From contig NZ_CP114278.1 in NCBI RefSeq assembly GCF_027105095.1, positions 992,001 through 1,056,000 on the forward strand: a stretch of DNA of 64,000 nt. Reading direction: 5' to 3'. Below are positions 50,184-62,113 of the stretch, in pieces. The stretch is from Brevundimonas vesicularis (lineage in GTDB: Bacteria > Pseudomonadota > Alphaproteobacteria > Caulobacterales > Caulobacteraceae). Under the pieces are notes generated by a model. The model saw only the letters and a list, made by a program, of their open reading frames with translations, searched no databases and had not been told where the DNA came from. Numbering within the stretch: the first letter of the stretch is position 1; every line of letters starts with the position of its first letter. A program made the translations under genes and the position numbers.

Positions 50184-50471
50184 ATGACGAACAAGAACGC
50201 GGCCTTCCTGCCGATCGGGATCGGCATGGGCCTGTCGATCGGCGTGGCGCTGGGCGTCGCCCTGGACAACGTCGGCCTGGGCCTCGCCCTGGGCACGGCC
50301 ATCGGATCGGGCTTTGGCGTGGCCCTGATGAGCGCGGCGAACGCCAAGGCGAAGAAGGGCGACGGGTCGGACGGCGGCGCGGTCATGCCGTCGTCGGATA
50401 CGTCGCAGCACAGCGGCCCAGACTGCAGCGGGGACAGCGGTTGTGACGGCGGGGGCGGTGGCGGCGACTAG
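50184..50471 (+). CDS. Small membrane protein with Cys/Gly-rich tail
   Basis: 95 aa. ATG 50184 has AGGGGAG about 10 bases upstream. Two hydrophobic stretches (LPIGIGMGLSIGVALGVAL, GLALGTAIGSGFGVALM) have the small-residue rhythm of a glycine-zipper membrane hairpin. A charged linker follows, then a tail with CSGDSGCDGGGGGGD. The tail recalls the HSGxDCSGDSGCDGGGGGG end seen in some small alphaproteobacterial proteins; Cys and Asp there could bind metal. Function unknown. Confidence 0.72.
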   Translation: MTNKNAAFLPIGIGMGLSIGVALGVALDNVGLGLALGTAIGSGFGVALMSAANAKAKKGDGSDGGAVMPSSDTSQHSGPDCSGDSGCDGGGGGGD

Positions 50472-50596
50472 AAAAGGCCACTCCAGATTTTTTGAGTGCA
50501 CTTTAGTGCAGATTTTTGCGACCCGTTCTTAGGAAACCTCCCGATGACGGTCGCCACCATGGGGCATAGCTGCGTCAGGAACGGACGTGGGTTTCG

Positions 50597-51562
50597 CTAT
50601 CGCGTCCGCATCGCTTCCAGAACGGCGCGCGCGGCGCGGTCGGTTTCGGCCAGCGGGTCGTAGGTCCAGCCGTCCAGCGCGCCGTCGAACGGACGGGTTG
50701 CGCCGCGCGATTGCAGGTCGTCGTGCAGGCGAGCGAACTTGTCGCCGGCTTTCAGCGGGATCATCGGCAGGACGTGGACCGGCTTGCCGGTGGAAGCGGC
50801 TTCGGCGGCCATGTTGGCGCTGTCCTCGGTGACCAGGATGTGGTCGGCGAAATGCAGGAAGCCGAACAGGGGGTTGTCGCCTGTCCCGTCCCAGATCCAG
50901 TCCGGCAGGTCCGACAGGCGAGCGGTCATGACGGCCTTCGCCGCATCGGGCGTGCGGCGTGAGAAGGTCAGCATCAGCGCGCCGCCATATGCTCGCACGG
51001 CGTGCGCGATCTGGTCGGCCAGGTCCGCCGCATGGGCCTCGGTCAGGTCGAAAGCCTTGGACTTGCCGCCGATCAGCACGGCGATGCGCGGATGGGGCAG
51101 GGGGGCGATCCGGTCGGCGAAGGCGGGCGCAGCCTCGGCGATCCGCTGGGGCGTGATGCGGTGGGGCGAGCCGGTTACTTCGAAGACATTGTCGCCCGAC
51201 AGACCGTCATGGGCGGGGGCGACGATCAGGTCGTAGCGGTCGTTCGCCCAGCGGGGATCCTGGGTCTGAACGACGAAGGTCTTTCCGCCGCTCCAGGCCT
51301 TGATGCGGGTCGACAGCGGCAGGGTCGCGCGACCCGTGGCGATCCATAGATCGGGCCAGGGGGCGGTCAGGGGTGCGGACGCCAGCATGGCCGGGGTCTT
51401 CAACGCCGACGGCAGGCGGTCGAAGATCGGCCGCCAGCGGATATGTTTTATCGTGATCTCGGCCGGGGTCAGGCGCTGAACGGCCTCGGCGAGACCCAAC
51501 GCCTGATTCTGTATGCCCGCGCGGCCGTCGGAGACGACCCAGATGGAGAGGGGGCGCGTCAT
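50597..51562 (-). CDS. ELM1-like protein (mitochondrial fission ELM1 family)
   Basis: 321 aa. The family (DUF1022) includes the plant mitochondrial-fission factor ELM1 and has a GT-B glycosyltransferase-like fold. Typical segments are WVVSDGRAGIQNQALGLAEAV, VVQTQDPRWANDRYDLIVAPAHDGL, IAVLIGGKSKAFDLT, and LVTEDSANMAAEAASTGKPV. Bacterial members are often near lipopolysaccharide or cell-envelope genes, but here none is adjacent. A nucleotide-sugar enzyme role is possible. It ends upstream of a GC-rich intergenic repeat. Confidence 0.88.
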   Translation of the reverse strand: MTRPLSIWVVSDGRAGIQNQALGLAEAVQRLTPAEITIKHIRWRPIFDRLPSALKTPAMLASAPLTAPWPDLWIATGRATLPLSTRIKAWSGGKTFVVQTQDPRWANDRYDLIVAPAHDGLSGDNVFEVTGSPHRITPQRIAEAAPAFADRIAPLPHPRIAVLIGGKSKAFDLTEAHAADLADQIAHAVRAYGGALMLTFSRRTPDAAKAVMTARLSDLPDWIWDGTGDNPLFGFLHFADHILVTEDSANMAAEAASTGKPVHVLPMIPLKAGDKFARLHDDLQSRGATRPFDGALDGWTYDPLAETDRAARAVLEAMRTR

Positions 51563-51564
51563 CT

Positions 51565-51727
51565 GCTCTCCCTCCCCCTGCGGGGGAGGGAGGCCGAGCG
51601 GAGCGAGGTCGGGTGGGGGGGGCAGAGCGAAACCCCAAGGACCTTAATGGTTTCAGAAAGTGCGTCCCTGCCGGGCCGCCCCCACCCCGTCGCTGCGCGA
51701 CGACCCTCCCCGGAGCGGAGAGGGAGA
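51565..51727. repeat. GC-rich palindromic intergenic repeat, copy 2
   Basis: Arms about 51565-51623 (CTCCCTCCCCCTGCGGGGGA, then GAGCGAGGTCGGGTGGGGGG) and about 51675-51727 (CCGCCCCCACCCCG, then CGACCCTCCCCGGAGCGGAG) face each other around about 50 bases of unrelated sequence. The design, paired CCTCCC...GGGAGG modules with a CCCACCC half, matches the element at 11373-11530. It lies between greA and the ELM1-like gene. Confidence 0.75.
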
Positions 51728-51746
51728 AGGTCGTGCGAGTTTTGGC

Positions 51747-52220
51747 TTACTTCCACTCGACCTTGAGGATCTCGTAGGCCTTCACGCCGCCAGGGGTGTT
51801 GACCTCCACGACGTCGCCGACTTCCTTGGAAATCATGGCGCGCGCGATCGGCGAGGCGATCGAGATCTTGCCCTTCTTCACATCGGCTTCGTGTTCGCCG
51901 ACGATCTGGTAGGTAGCCTCTTCCTCGGTGTCCTCGTCCACCACGGTGACCGTGGCGCCGAACTTGACCTGGCTGCCCGACAGTTTGGACACGTCGATGA
52001 CCTGGGCGCGGCTGATCTTGTCCTCGATCTCGGCGATCTGGCCTTCGATCCAGCCCTGACGCTCCTTGGCGGCATGGTATTCAGCGTTTTCGGACAGGTC
52101 GCCGTGCTCACGCGCCTCGGAAATGGCGGCGATCACGCTCGGCCTTTCGACCGACTTCAATTGCTTCAGTTGATCGTCGAGGGCACGGTAGCCCTCGCCC
52201 GTCATCGGCACTTTTTCCAT
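51747..52220 (-). CDS. greA: Transcription elongation factor GreA
   Basis: 157 aa from ATG 52220 ([23 protein letters not shown]). GreA rescues backtracked RNA polymerase by stimulating transcript cleavage. The N-terminal coiled coil carries the tip acidic residues in [19 protein letters not shown], and the C-terminal FKBP-like domain ends [24 protein letters not shown]. In many alphaproteobacteria greA sits close to carB; here about 3 kb separates them. Confidence 0.97.
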   Translation of the reverse strand: MEKVPMTGEGYRALDDQLKQLKSVERPSVIAAISEAREHGDLSENAEYHAAKERQGWIEGQIAEIEDKISRAQVIDVSKLSGSQVKFGATVTVVDEDTEEEATYQIVGEHEADVKKGKISIASPIARAMISKEVGDVVEVNTPGGVKAYEILKVEWK

Positions 52221-52367
52221 TTGTGTCGTGATTTTTCTGGTTCGCCCGGAGACTGGAAAGACGCGAGATAAGCACACAAAAGGCCGCGGGGCGGGCGCGG
52301 CCGGGCATCAAGACTAGGGTTTCTCGCTCAGGAATTCAAGAGCGCAGCGCCCGCGCCGGTTGACCGC

Positions 52368-52568
52368 TCAGGCGCGGGCCGGCGGTTCGGGCTTGTGATC
52401 ACGACGCAGGACGCCCTTTATGAGGCTGTAGGCCAGCCAACCGACGGCGGCGAGCCCGGCGAGCATGAAGACGCCGGAAATCAGGGCGGCTCCTGCCGCC
52501 ATGAAGGCGAGGACGAAGGCGACGGCCGCAGCCAGTCCGGCGACGATCTGAATGGTTTGAAGGCGCAT
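52368..52568 (-). CDS. Small membrane protein (66 aa)
   Basis: 66 aa with two predicted membrane helices (IVAGLAAAVAFVLAFMAAGAAL and GVFMLAGLAAVGWLAYSLIKG) and a basic C-terminal tail, which would lie in the cytoplasm. AAGG precedes the ATG. No family or function is recognised. It lies between greA and a GST gene on the same strand. Confidence 0.65.
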   Translation of the reverse strand: MRLQTIQIVAGLAAAVAFVLAFMAAGAALISGVFMLAGLAAVGWLAYSLIKGVLRRDHKPEPPARA

Positions 52569-52622
52569 GAGACCTTAACGCCCTCGACCACGGCGGGTTG
52601 CGCCGCCGCGATCACGATCCGA

Positions 52623-53288
52623 TCACGCGTAGCTGTAGGGACCGCCGCGTTCGAGCGCGCGTTGATAGGCAGGCCGCGCATGGATGCGGTTCAAGAAGGC
52701 CTTCAGGCGAGGCTTGGTCTCGGCATTGAAGGCGCGGTCGGCGCCCGCTTCGACCGGAAAGCTCATCATGATGTCGGCGGCGGTGAATTGGTCGCCCGCG
52801 AACCATTCCGAGCGGCCCAGTTCGTCCTCCCAGAAGCCGACATGATTGCGCAGCTGAGGATCGACGAAGGTGTCTAGCGTCTTGTTGGCGATGCCGTTGA
52901 CGATGGGCTTCAGCAGAGCGGGCGCGCGGCGCGGCAACATGCTGAAGACCAGCTTCAGCAACAAGGGCGGCATGGCTGACCCTTCGGCATAGTGCAGCCA
53001 ATAGGTGAAGCGACGGCCGTCCTCGGTTCCCGCCGCCGGACGCAGGCGACCTTGGCCGTAGGTGTCGAGCAAGTATTCGACGATGGCCCCGGTCTCTGCG
53101 ACCTTGACCGCGCCGTCCTCGATGACCGGCGACTTGCCCAGCGGGTGGATCGCCAGCAGTTCGGGGGGCGCCAGCCGGTTTCCGGGGTTTCGTTCGTAGC
53201 GCACGACTTCGTAGTCCAGGCCCAGCTCTTCGAGCAGCCAAAGGACGCGTTGCGAGCGGCTGTCGTTCAGATGGTGGACTTTGATCAT
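52623..53288 (-). CDS. Glutathione S-transferase
   Basis: 221 aa. The N-terminal thioredoxin-fold domain (MIKVHHLNDSRSQRVLWLLEELGLDYEVVRY) has the Ser-based start of beta/nu-like GSTs, and HPLGKSPVIEDGAVKVAETGAIVEYL carries the cis-Pro and glutathione-binding Glu-Thr. The C-terminal helical domain ends RPAYQRALERGGPY. It may conjugate or reduce electrophiles; the substrate is unknown. Confidence 0.94.
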   Translation of the reverse strand: MIKVHHLNDSRSQRVLWLLEELGLDYEVVRYERNPGNRLAPPELLAIHPLGKSPVIEDGAVKVAETGAIVEYLLDTYGQGRLRPAAGTEDGRRFTYWLHYAEGSAMPPLLLKLVFSMLPRRAPALLKPIVNGIANKTLDTFVDPQLRNHVGFWEDELGRSEWFAGDQFTAADIMMSFPVEAGADRAFNAETKPRLKAFLNRIHARPAYQRALERGGPYSYA

Positions 53289-53358
53289 GGGTCGGCTCCG
53301 GGCGGCGAGGCGTGACTATTCGCAACGCCGCCCGAGAAGTCGAGCGGCGATTGCGGCG

Positions 53359-53559
53359 TCAGCGCGGGCGACGTCCGCTCCAGCGTCCGCGCGGTTGCGG
53401 CGCGACCTTGGGCTTGGCGCCTTCGCGGCGGTTGCGCCAGACCTCATAGGCCAGGGTCGCCAGGGCCAGTTTGCCGGCGTGACGACCGGCGACGCGACGG
53501 CCGCCCTTGGAGAGCAGCAGGCTGCCGAGGAGGGGAACGAGTTTGTGCAGGCGGGACAT
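53359..53559 (-). CDS. Small hypothetical protein (66 aa)
   Basis: 66 aa, strongly basic. The opening MSRLHKLVPLLGSLLLSKGGRRVAGRHAGKLALATLAYEVWRNRR (shown only for its two hydrophobic stretches, LVPLLGSLLL and LALATLAYEVW) suggests weak membrane association or an RNA-binding character. The tail is Arg/Pro-rich. Purine-rich AAGGAACTC lies before the ATG on the minus strand. No family is recognised. Confidence 0.5.
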   Translation of the reverse strand: MSRLHKLVPLLGSLLLSKGGRRVAGRHAGKLALATLAYEVWRNRREGAKPKVAPQPRGRWSGRRPR

Positions 53560-53687
53560 GATTGAGTTCCTTTCGTCGTCCCAACGCGCCGTGGGCGATC
53601 AGGGTTCGCCCTGCGACGACATGAACTGTCAGCGACCGGCAGAAGGTTTGGCGCGCGCAACGCGCCGAGCGGTGCTAGCGCTAGGGC

Positions 53688-54986
53688 ATGAGCCAATCCC
53701 GCATCGCCGCCTTCTTCACCTCCCTGAGCTTTTTCGTCATCGCGGCCCTGGTCGCCGGCGTCGTCGTCGGCGCCCTGGCGCAAGGGGCGCAGGCCGCCTG
53801 GCTGACCGGCGCTCTGGGCGTGGTCGAGAGCTTGGGCCAGGTCTGGCTCAACGCCCTGCGCATGACCGTCATTCCCCTGGTGTTCAGCCTGCTGATGACC
53901 GGCATCGTGTCGATCGCCGATGCGGCGGCGACGGGCCGGATCGCGGTGCGGTCGCTGGTGGTGTTCGGCGTGCTGCTGGTCGGGGCAACGCTCTATGCGA
54001 TCCTGGCTGGCTTGGGCCTGCTGGCGGTCTGGCCGATCGATGCCGAGGCGGGACGTGGCCTGCTGGCGGGCGTCAGCGCCGAATCGCTGGCGACCGTGGG
54101 CGAGGCGGCGCGCACCGACGGGCTGCGCGCCTTCCTGGCCAGTCTGGCGCCGGCCAATGTCATCAAGGCGGCGTCCGACGACGGGGTGCTGGCGGTGGTG
54201 GTCTTCGCCGTCGCCTTCGGCTTCGCCGCGACGCGGATCAAGGCCGAGCTGCGGCGCCCGCTGGCGGGCTTCTTCGAGGCGGTGGCCGAGACCATGGTGG
54301 TCATCGTCCACTGGGTGCTGCTGGCGGCGCCATTCGGGGTGTTCGCCCTGGCGCTGGGCGTGGGTTTGCGCGCGGGCCTCGGGGTGGCGGGGACGCTGGC
54401 TCACTACGTCGCCATCGTCTGCCTCAGCCAGATCGGGCTGATCCTGATCATCTATGTCGTGGCGATTGTGTGGGGGCGGATTTCGCTGGCCCGTTTCGCG
54501 CGCGCCGTGGCCCCGGCCCAGGTCGTCGCCGTCTCGACCCAGTCGTCGCTGGCCAGCCTGCCGGTCATGATCGAGCGCGCGCGCGACTGGCTGGGCGTGC
54601 CGCAGACGTCGGCGGGTCTGGTGCTGCCGCTGGCGGTGGCGGTGTTCCGCATCACCAGCCCGGTCGCCAACCTGGCGGTCTGCCTCTATGTGGCGCAGTT
54701 GCACGGGGTGGATCTGGGGCTCGGCGTGCTGATCGCCGGCGGACTGACGGCCATCGCCGTGTCCATCGCCTCGGTCGGTTTGCCGGGTCAGGTCAGCTTC
54801 TTCGCCGCCATCGGCCCCATCTGTCTGGCCATGGGCCTGCCGCTGGGCGTGCTGCCGCTGTTGCTGGCGGTCGAGGTCATCCCCGACATCTTCCGCACCG
54901 TCGGCAATGTCACCGCCGACCTTGCCGCGACCCGGATCGTGGCCGGCGAAGATGGGGCAGGCGAGGACGGTCGCGTTACAGAATGA
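53688..54986 (+). CDS. Dicarboxylate/amino acid:cation symporter (DAACS family)
   Basis: 432 aa. It imports dicarboxylates or acidic amino acids with sodium or protons. Eight membrane helices and two re-entrant hairpins are implied. Diagnostic segments are VWLNALRMTVIPLVFSLLMTGI, the serine-rich hairpin VSTQSSLASLPVM, and the helix LPLAVAVFRITSPVANLAVCL, in the place of the NMDGT motif, with R instead of the D-Gly pair. Loss of the canonical NxDG makes the substrate uncertain. The last bases overlap the convergent DUF1294 gene. Confidence 0.88.
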   Translation: MSQSRIAAFFTSLSFFVIAALVAGVVVGALAQGAQAAWLTGALGVVESLGQVWLNALRMTVIPLVFSLLMTGIVSIADAAATGRIAVRSLVVFGVLLVGATLYAILAGLGLLAVWPIDAEAGRGLLAGVSAESLATVGEAARTDGLRAFLASLAPANVIKAASDDGVLAVVVFAVAFGFAATRIKAELRRPLAGFFEAVAETMVVIVHWVLLAAPFGVFALALGVGLRAGLGVAGTLAHYVAIVCLSQIGLILIIYVVAIVWGRISLARFARAVAPAQVVAVSTQSSLASLPVMIERARDWLGVPQTSAGLVLPLAVAVFRITSPVANLAVCLYVAQLHGVDLGLGVLIAGGLTAIAVSIASVGLPGQVSFFAAIGPICLAMGLPLGVLPLLLAVEVIPDIFRTVGNVTADLAATRIVAGEDGAGEDGRVTE

Positions 54987-55254
54987 CCCAGGCGGCGCCG
55001 CCCGCCATCAGGATGAGGTGAAGCAGGACGATCAGGCCGAACTGGGTCCTGAATGGTTCCTTGCCCGTCTTGTGGCGCAGGATGTGCTGACCCATCCACG
55101 CGCCCAGCCCGCCGATCAGGCCGAACAGCAACAACGTCGATTCCGGCGTGCGCCACAGGCCGGCCTTGGCGCGCTGCTTGTCCCTGGCGAAGGCGAGAAA
55201 TCCCAAGACTTCGCCGCACAAGATGGCGATCAGGGCGAGGTCGAGATTGGACAT
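54976..55254 (-). CDS. DUF1294 family membrane protein
   Basis: 92 aa. The family hallmark is seen in FLAFARDKQRAKAGLWRTPESTLLLFGLIGGLGAWMGQHILRHKT followed by K-x-x-F. Three membrane helices are predicted, the first at the N-terminus and the last close to the C-terminus. In some bacteria DUF1294 is fused to a cold-shock domain, but here it stands alone. It overlaps the symporter gene by 11 bases. Confidence 0.88.
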   Translation of the reverse strand: MSNLDLALIAILCGEVLGFLAFARDKQRAKAGLWRTPESTLLLFGLIGGLGAWMGQHILRHKTGKEPFRTQFGLIVLLHLILMAGGAAWVIL

Positions 55255-55270
55255 CGGCGTGGCTCCGGCG

Positions 55271-55304
55271 TTCGGCCGCTACAGCCTTGCAGCGTGCGGC
55301 CGAA
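55271..55304. other. Inverted repeat between carB and the DUF1294 gene
   Basis: TTCGGCCGC (55271-55279) and GCGGCCGAA (55296-55304) are perfect nine-base arms with a 16-base loop. It stands 20 bases beyond the carB stop and may act in 3'-end formation of the carB message. On the minus strand the arm is followed by few U residues. Confidence 0.45.
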
Positions 55305-55324
55305 AACCGGAAATCTCGTCAACG

Positions 55325-58624
<3,300 letters not shown>

Positions 58625-58649
58625 CGCCAGCTCTTCTTCTTATTGAACG

Positions 58650-58967
58650 CTAGTGGGTCACGACCGCGCATTCCCAGCCGTCATACTCCAGCTGGAAGGC
58701 CGCGGCCCAGGTCTGCATCATGGCCGAGACGGGCGCGAAACTGGCCGCGTCGACCGCCATGGTGGTTTCGAGAATCGTCATGTCGCCCTCGCCACGGGCG
58801 ATGAAGCCCGCACGTCGCGCCACCTCGCACAGGTCGCCGTGCGCATCCTCGTCGCCGAGGAAGAAGAACAGCGTATGGCGCGGCGTCACGCCGCTGTCGC
58901 CCTGTTCGGCCAGCGCCGCGCGCACCATGGCGTCGCGTTCGTCGTGACAGATGTCCGAGGCGTCCAA
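58650..58967 (-). CDS. RraB-like protein (regulator of ribonuclease activity B family)
   Basis: 105 aa from TTG 58967; ATG 58928 would shorten it. The fold signature is seen in TPRHTLFFFLGDEDAHGDLCEVARRAGF and the long second half (ASFAPVSAMMQTWAAAFQLEYDGWECAV). RraB proteins bind RNase E and slow decay of some transcripts; whether this member does is unproven. It sits 25 bases before carB on the same strand and may be co-transcribed. Confidence 0.82.
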   Translation of the reverse strand: MDASDICHDERDAMVRAALAEQGDSGVTPRHTLFFFLGDEDAHGDLCEVARRAGFIARGEGDMTILETTMAVDAASFAPVSAMMQTWAAAFQLEYDGWECAVVTH

Positions 58968-59093
58968 GGGAGTGCGTCGTCCTTCGTTCTCTACGCGCGC
59001 GAGAAGCCCCCGCAGAGCCTGGCCCTGCGACGCTCACGTCTGCTTGTCGGTTAAGCGGCCCGTTTAGAGAGGGTGGGGCGAGGGGGCAAGACC

Positions 59094-59795
59094 TTAAGCG
59101 TCCGCGATCGCTGCGATCCAGTCGGGGAGTTCGTCGATGCGGGCGAGGGAGAAGTAGCGGCGTTCGTCAACCGGGGCGTCGGCCAGTTCGTGGGCCCAGG
59201 TGACGTGATAGGGGATGTGGACGCCGAAGGCGCCGGCGGCGATGGCGGGCAGAACGTCGGACTTCATGGAGTTGCCGGCCATGACGGCCTCGACCGGGCC
59301 CGTGCCGTGGCGGGTGAAGACCCGCTCGTAGGTGGCGCGATCCTTTTCGGAGACGATCTCGACGGCGCTGAACAGGTCGCCCAGGCCCGAGGCGGCCAGC
59401 TTGCGTTCCTGATCCAGTAGGTCGCCCTTGGTGATCAGGACCAGGCGGTACTTTTCGGACAGTTCGGCGACGACCGCATCCACGCCGGGCAGGGTCTCGA
59501 CCGGATGGGCCAGCATCTCGCGCCCGGCGGCCAGGATCTCGCGCACGACATGGGGCGGAGCGGCGCCGTTTGTCAGCTCCATCGCCGTCTCGATCATCGA
59601 CAAGGTGAAGCCCTTGATGCCGTAGCCATAGAGCCGCAGGTTGCGTTGCTCGGTTTCGGCTAAACGCGCCTCGATGGTCGCCTCGTCGCCGTGGTCGGCC
59701 AGAAGATCGACGAACCGCGCATGGGTCAGGCGGAAGATCGTCTCGTTGTGCCAGAGGGTGTCGTCGGCATCGAGGCCGACCGTGGTGATGCTCAT
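59094..59795 (-). CDS. HAD superfamily hydrolase
   Basis: 233 aa. Motif I is DADDTLW, motif II is VLITKGD, the Lys is in the LVLITKGDLLDQERKL to EIVSEKD region, and motif III/IV is seen in VMAGNSMKSDVLPAIAAGAFG. The cap inserted after motif I (helices 20-110) is of the C1 helical type. It is probably a phosphatase of a small metabolite. It is divergent from the SDR gene, with about 40 bases between the starts. Confidence 0.9.
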   Translation of the reverse strand: MSITTVGLDADDTLWHNETIFRLTHARFVDLLADHGDEATIEARLAETEQRNLRLYGYGIKGFTLSMIETAMELTNGAAPPHVVREILAAGREMLAHPVETLPGVDAVVAELSEKYRLVLITKGDLLDQERKLAASGLGDLFSAVEIVSEKDRATYERVFTRHGTGPVEAVMAGNSMKSDVLPAIAAGAFGVHIPYHVTWAHELADAPVDERRYFSLARIDELPDWIAAIADA

Positions 59796-59836
59796 GCCGC
59801 GCCCCTATCATGGGACGAACGCGGAAGGGAGACGCG

Positions 59837-60547
59837 ATGAACGGATCGGCGGTGGTGATCGGGGCGACGGGCGGCATCGGCCGGGCGATGGTCGAGCGGA
59901 TCGTGGCGGACGGCGCGTTCGAGACCGTGTGGGCCGTGTCGCGGTCCGGCGCGGATGTGGCGGGCGCACTAGGGTTGGCGGCCGATCTGGAGGATGAGGC
60001 CAGTCTGGCGTCCGCCGCCGAACGGATCGGCCAGGGACCGGCCCCAATCCTGATCGTCGCGGCGACCGGAGTGCTGCACGACGGGCTTCAGCCGGAGCGG
60101 TCGTTTCGTCAGTTGGATGCGGTACATCTGTTGCGGGACTATCGCGTCAATGCGGTGGGGCCGGCGCTGGCGGCGAAACATCTGCTGCCGCTGATGCCGC
60201 GCGATCGGCGGGCGGTTTTCGCGGCCCTGTCGGCGCGGGTCGGGTCGATTGCCGACAACCGGCTGGGCGGCTGGCACGCCTATCGCGCGTCCAAGGCGGC
60301 GCTGAACATGATCCTGCGCAATCTGTCGGTCGAGATGGCGCGCAGCCATCCGCAGGCGGTGATCGCCGGTCTGCATCCCGGCACGGTGGCGACGGATCTG
60401 AGCGCGCCGTTTCAGAAGGGGGTGGCGGAAGGCAAGCTGTTCACGGCCGACTATTCCGCCGAGCGGCTGCTGTCCGTGCTGTCGAACCTGACCCCGGCCG
60501 ACAGCGGCGGCGTCTTCGCATGGGACGGGGCGCGGGTGCCCGAATAG
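59837..60547 (+). CDS. Short-chain dehydrogenase/reductase (C-factor-like)
   Basis: 236 aa from ATG 59837, with AAGGGAG six bases upstream. NAD(P)-binding GATGGIGR is at about 9-16, and the catalytic S/Y-x-x-x-K is Y-R-A-S-K in GGWHAYRASKAALNMIL. The N-S-Y-K set is completed by Ser in LSARVGS. The TGxxxGxG variant GATGGIG places it near the C-factor/CsgA subgroup. Substrate unknown; it precedes the S41 protease by about 40 bases. Confidence 0.92.
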   Translation: MNGSAVVIGATGGIGRAMVERIVADGAFETVWAVSRSGADVAGALGLAADLEDEASLASAAERIGQGPAPILIVAATGVLHDGLQPERSFRQLDAVHLLRDYRVNAVGPALAAKHLLPLMPRDRRAVFAALSARVGSIADNRLGGWHAYRASKAALNMILRNLSVEMARSHPQAVIAGLHPGTVATDLSAPFQKGVAEGKLFTADYSAERLLSVLSNLTPADSGGVFAWDGARVPE

Positions 60548-60588
60548 CGCGCAGTCGTGACTTGAGCGAGACGGCCGACTGACGTCAG

Positions 60589-61869
60589 ATGGTGGTCATG
60601 CTTCTGAGCGTTTCCGCCCGGCTTTTCAGCCTTATGTTGCTCGGCCTGCCGCTGAGCGTCCCGGCCGTGGCCCAACCGGTCGATTCGCCGGTTGTCGATC
60701 CGGTCGTCGCTACAGCGCCCTCGCGCGACCGCGTGCGGTTGAACCAGCGGGTGTTCGATCGGGTGTGGAGCGAGGTGCGGCGGGGCTATTACGATCCGAC
60801 CCTGCACGGCGTCGATTGGAACGCCGCGCGGGCGACGTTCCGGCCCCAGGCCCTGGCGGCGAGCGACGAGCGGGGGCTTTACCGCGTCATCAATGCGATG
60901 CTGGATCTGCTGAACGACGGTCATGCGGCGGCCAGTCCGCCGGCGGCGGTGCGGCGTCAGGAGGCGCAGTTCGCCCGGCGCGCCGTGATGGGTCTGACCC
61001 TGATGCGGGGCGAGACGCCGGACGACTGGACGGTCGAGCGTGTCCGACCCGGCTCGCCGGCCGAGGCGGCGGGCGTGCAGATGGGCTGGGCCCTGAACTC
61101 GGTCGATGGGAAGCCCTGGGGACCGGACGTCGAGACCTATGACGGGGTTCCGGTGCAACTGGTCCTGACCGACGATGCGGGACAGAGGCGCGAGATCGTC
61201 CTGACGCCGCGCGTGATGGAGGCCATCGAACCATTCACCGCCGACAAGTCGCGGCCGGGGGTGTTGGTGCTGCGCGTCGAGCAGTTCGACAAAGGCCTGG
61301 GCGCCTGGATGGGCAGTGAACTGGAAGGCCTGCCGCCGGATGTCGACGTGGTGCTGGACCTGCGCGGCAATCCCGGTGGGCGGCTGATGGAGGCGGAATC
61401 GGTCCTGACCTGTTTCCTGCCGCGCGATCAGGTCTGGGCGACGCGGACGGGACGCAGCGGCCGGCCGGTGGTTCTGCGAGCGGCGGGCGACTGCGGCGAT
61501 CGGCGCGATCCCCTGGCCAATGATGTGGCGGTTCTGGTGGACCAGGGCAGCCGCAGCGCCGCCGAACTGACGCCGGCCGCCCTGCAGGAGGCGCGGCGCG
61601 GCATCGTGGTGGGCGAGAAGACGGGGGGATCGGTGCTGATCGCCCAGGAGACCAATCTGCCGGACGGCGGGCGGCTGACGCTCAGCCGGGCGGACTTCGT
61701 GACTTCGGGCGGCATTCGGCTGGAGAAGCGGGGGGTCACGCCGGACATCGCCGCGCCCCGCACCGTGGCCCAGCGCCGCGCGGGCGAAGATCCGACATTG
61801 GAGACGGCGATCGCCGCCCTGCAGGCCGAGGATCGCGCCAGGGCCGACACCCCCGCCAGCGGCCTCTAG
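60589..61869 (+). CDS. S41 family peptidase (C-terminal processing protease type)
   Basis: 426 aa. A signal peptide (ARLFSLMLLGLPLSVPAVAQ) predicts the periplasm; ATG 60598 is an alternative start. A helical lid precedes a PDZ-like domain (MGLTLMRGETPDDWTVERVRPGSPAEAAGVQ), then the peptidase core with DLRGNPGG, Ser in VDQGSRSAAELTPAAL, and Lys in VVGEKTGGSV. The Ser/Lys dyad looks intact. Such proteases process periplasmic proteins or remove damaged ones. The DUF466/YbdD gene converges on it. Confidence 0.92.
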   Translation: MVVMLLSVSARLFSLMLLGLPLSVPAVAQPVDSPVVDPVVATAPSRDRVRLNQRVFDRVWSEVRRGYYDPTLHGVDWNAARATFRPQALAASDERGLYRVINAMLDLLNDGHAAASPPAAVRRQEAQFARRAVMGLTLMRGETPDDWTVERVRPGSPAEAAGVQMGWALNSVDGKPWGPDVETYDGVPVQLVLTDDAGQRREIVLTPRVMEAIEPFTADKSRPGVLVLRVEQFDKGLGAWMGSELEGLPPDVDVVLDLRGNPGGRLMEAESVLTCFLPRDQVWATRTGRSGRPVVLRAAGDCGDRRDPLANDVAVLVDQGSRSAAELTPAALQEARRGIVVGEKTGGSVLIAQETNLPDGGRLTLSRADFVTSGGIRLEKRGVTPDIAAPRTVAQRRAGEDPTLETAIAALQAEDRARADTPASGL

Positions 61870-61870
61870 A

Positions 61871-62113
61871 TCAGCAGCATTTGAAGCCGCCGGCGCCGCC
61901 GAAGCGGCGCTGCTCGTGCAGGCGGAAGAAGGCGGTCTTGTCCAGCGGCGGCTGGTCGGGATGGGTCGCCGCCGCGTGATCGACATAGGCCTGATAATCC
62001 GGCTGACCGATCATGGCGCCGGCCGTGCGCCTGACGCCGCGACCCCACCGCAGGGCGGTGTCGCGGCACAGGCACAGCAGGTCGTCTTGCGACGGGTTAG
62101 GCACGGGCCGCAT
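61871..62113 (-). CDS. YbdD/YjiX family protein (DUF466)
   Basis: 80 aa. The family is a small companion of CstA-type peptide and pyruvate transporters. It has the typical pattern M-x-G-x-P-D-Y-x-x-Y-x-x-H (MIGQPDYQAYVDHAAATHPD) followed by F-x-x-x-x-x-x-x-R-F-G and a Cys-rich end (FGGAGGFKCC). ATG 62113 overlaps the end of cstA by 17 bases, the usual arrangement. Its role in transport is not settled. Confidence 0.93.
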   Translation of the reverse strand: MRPVPNPSQDDLLCLCRDTALRWGRGVRRTAGAMIGQPDYQAYVDHAAATHPDQPPLDKTAFFRLHEQRRFGGAGGFKCC

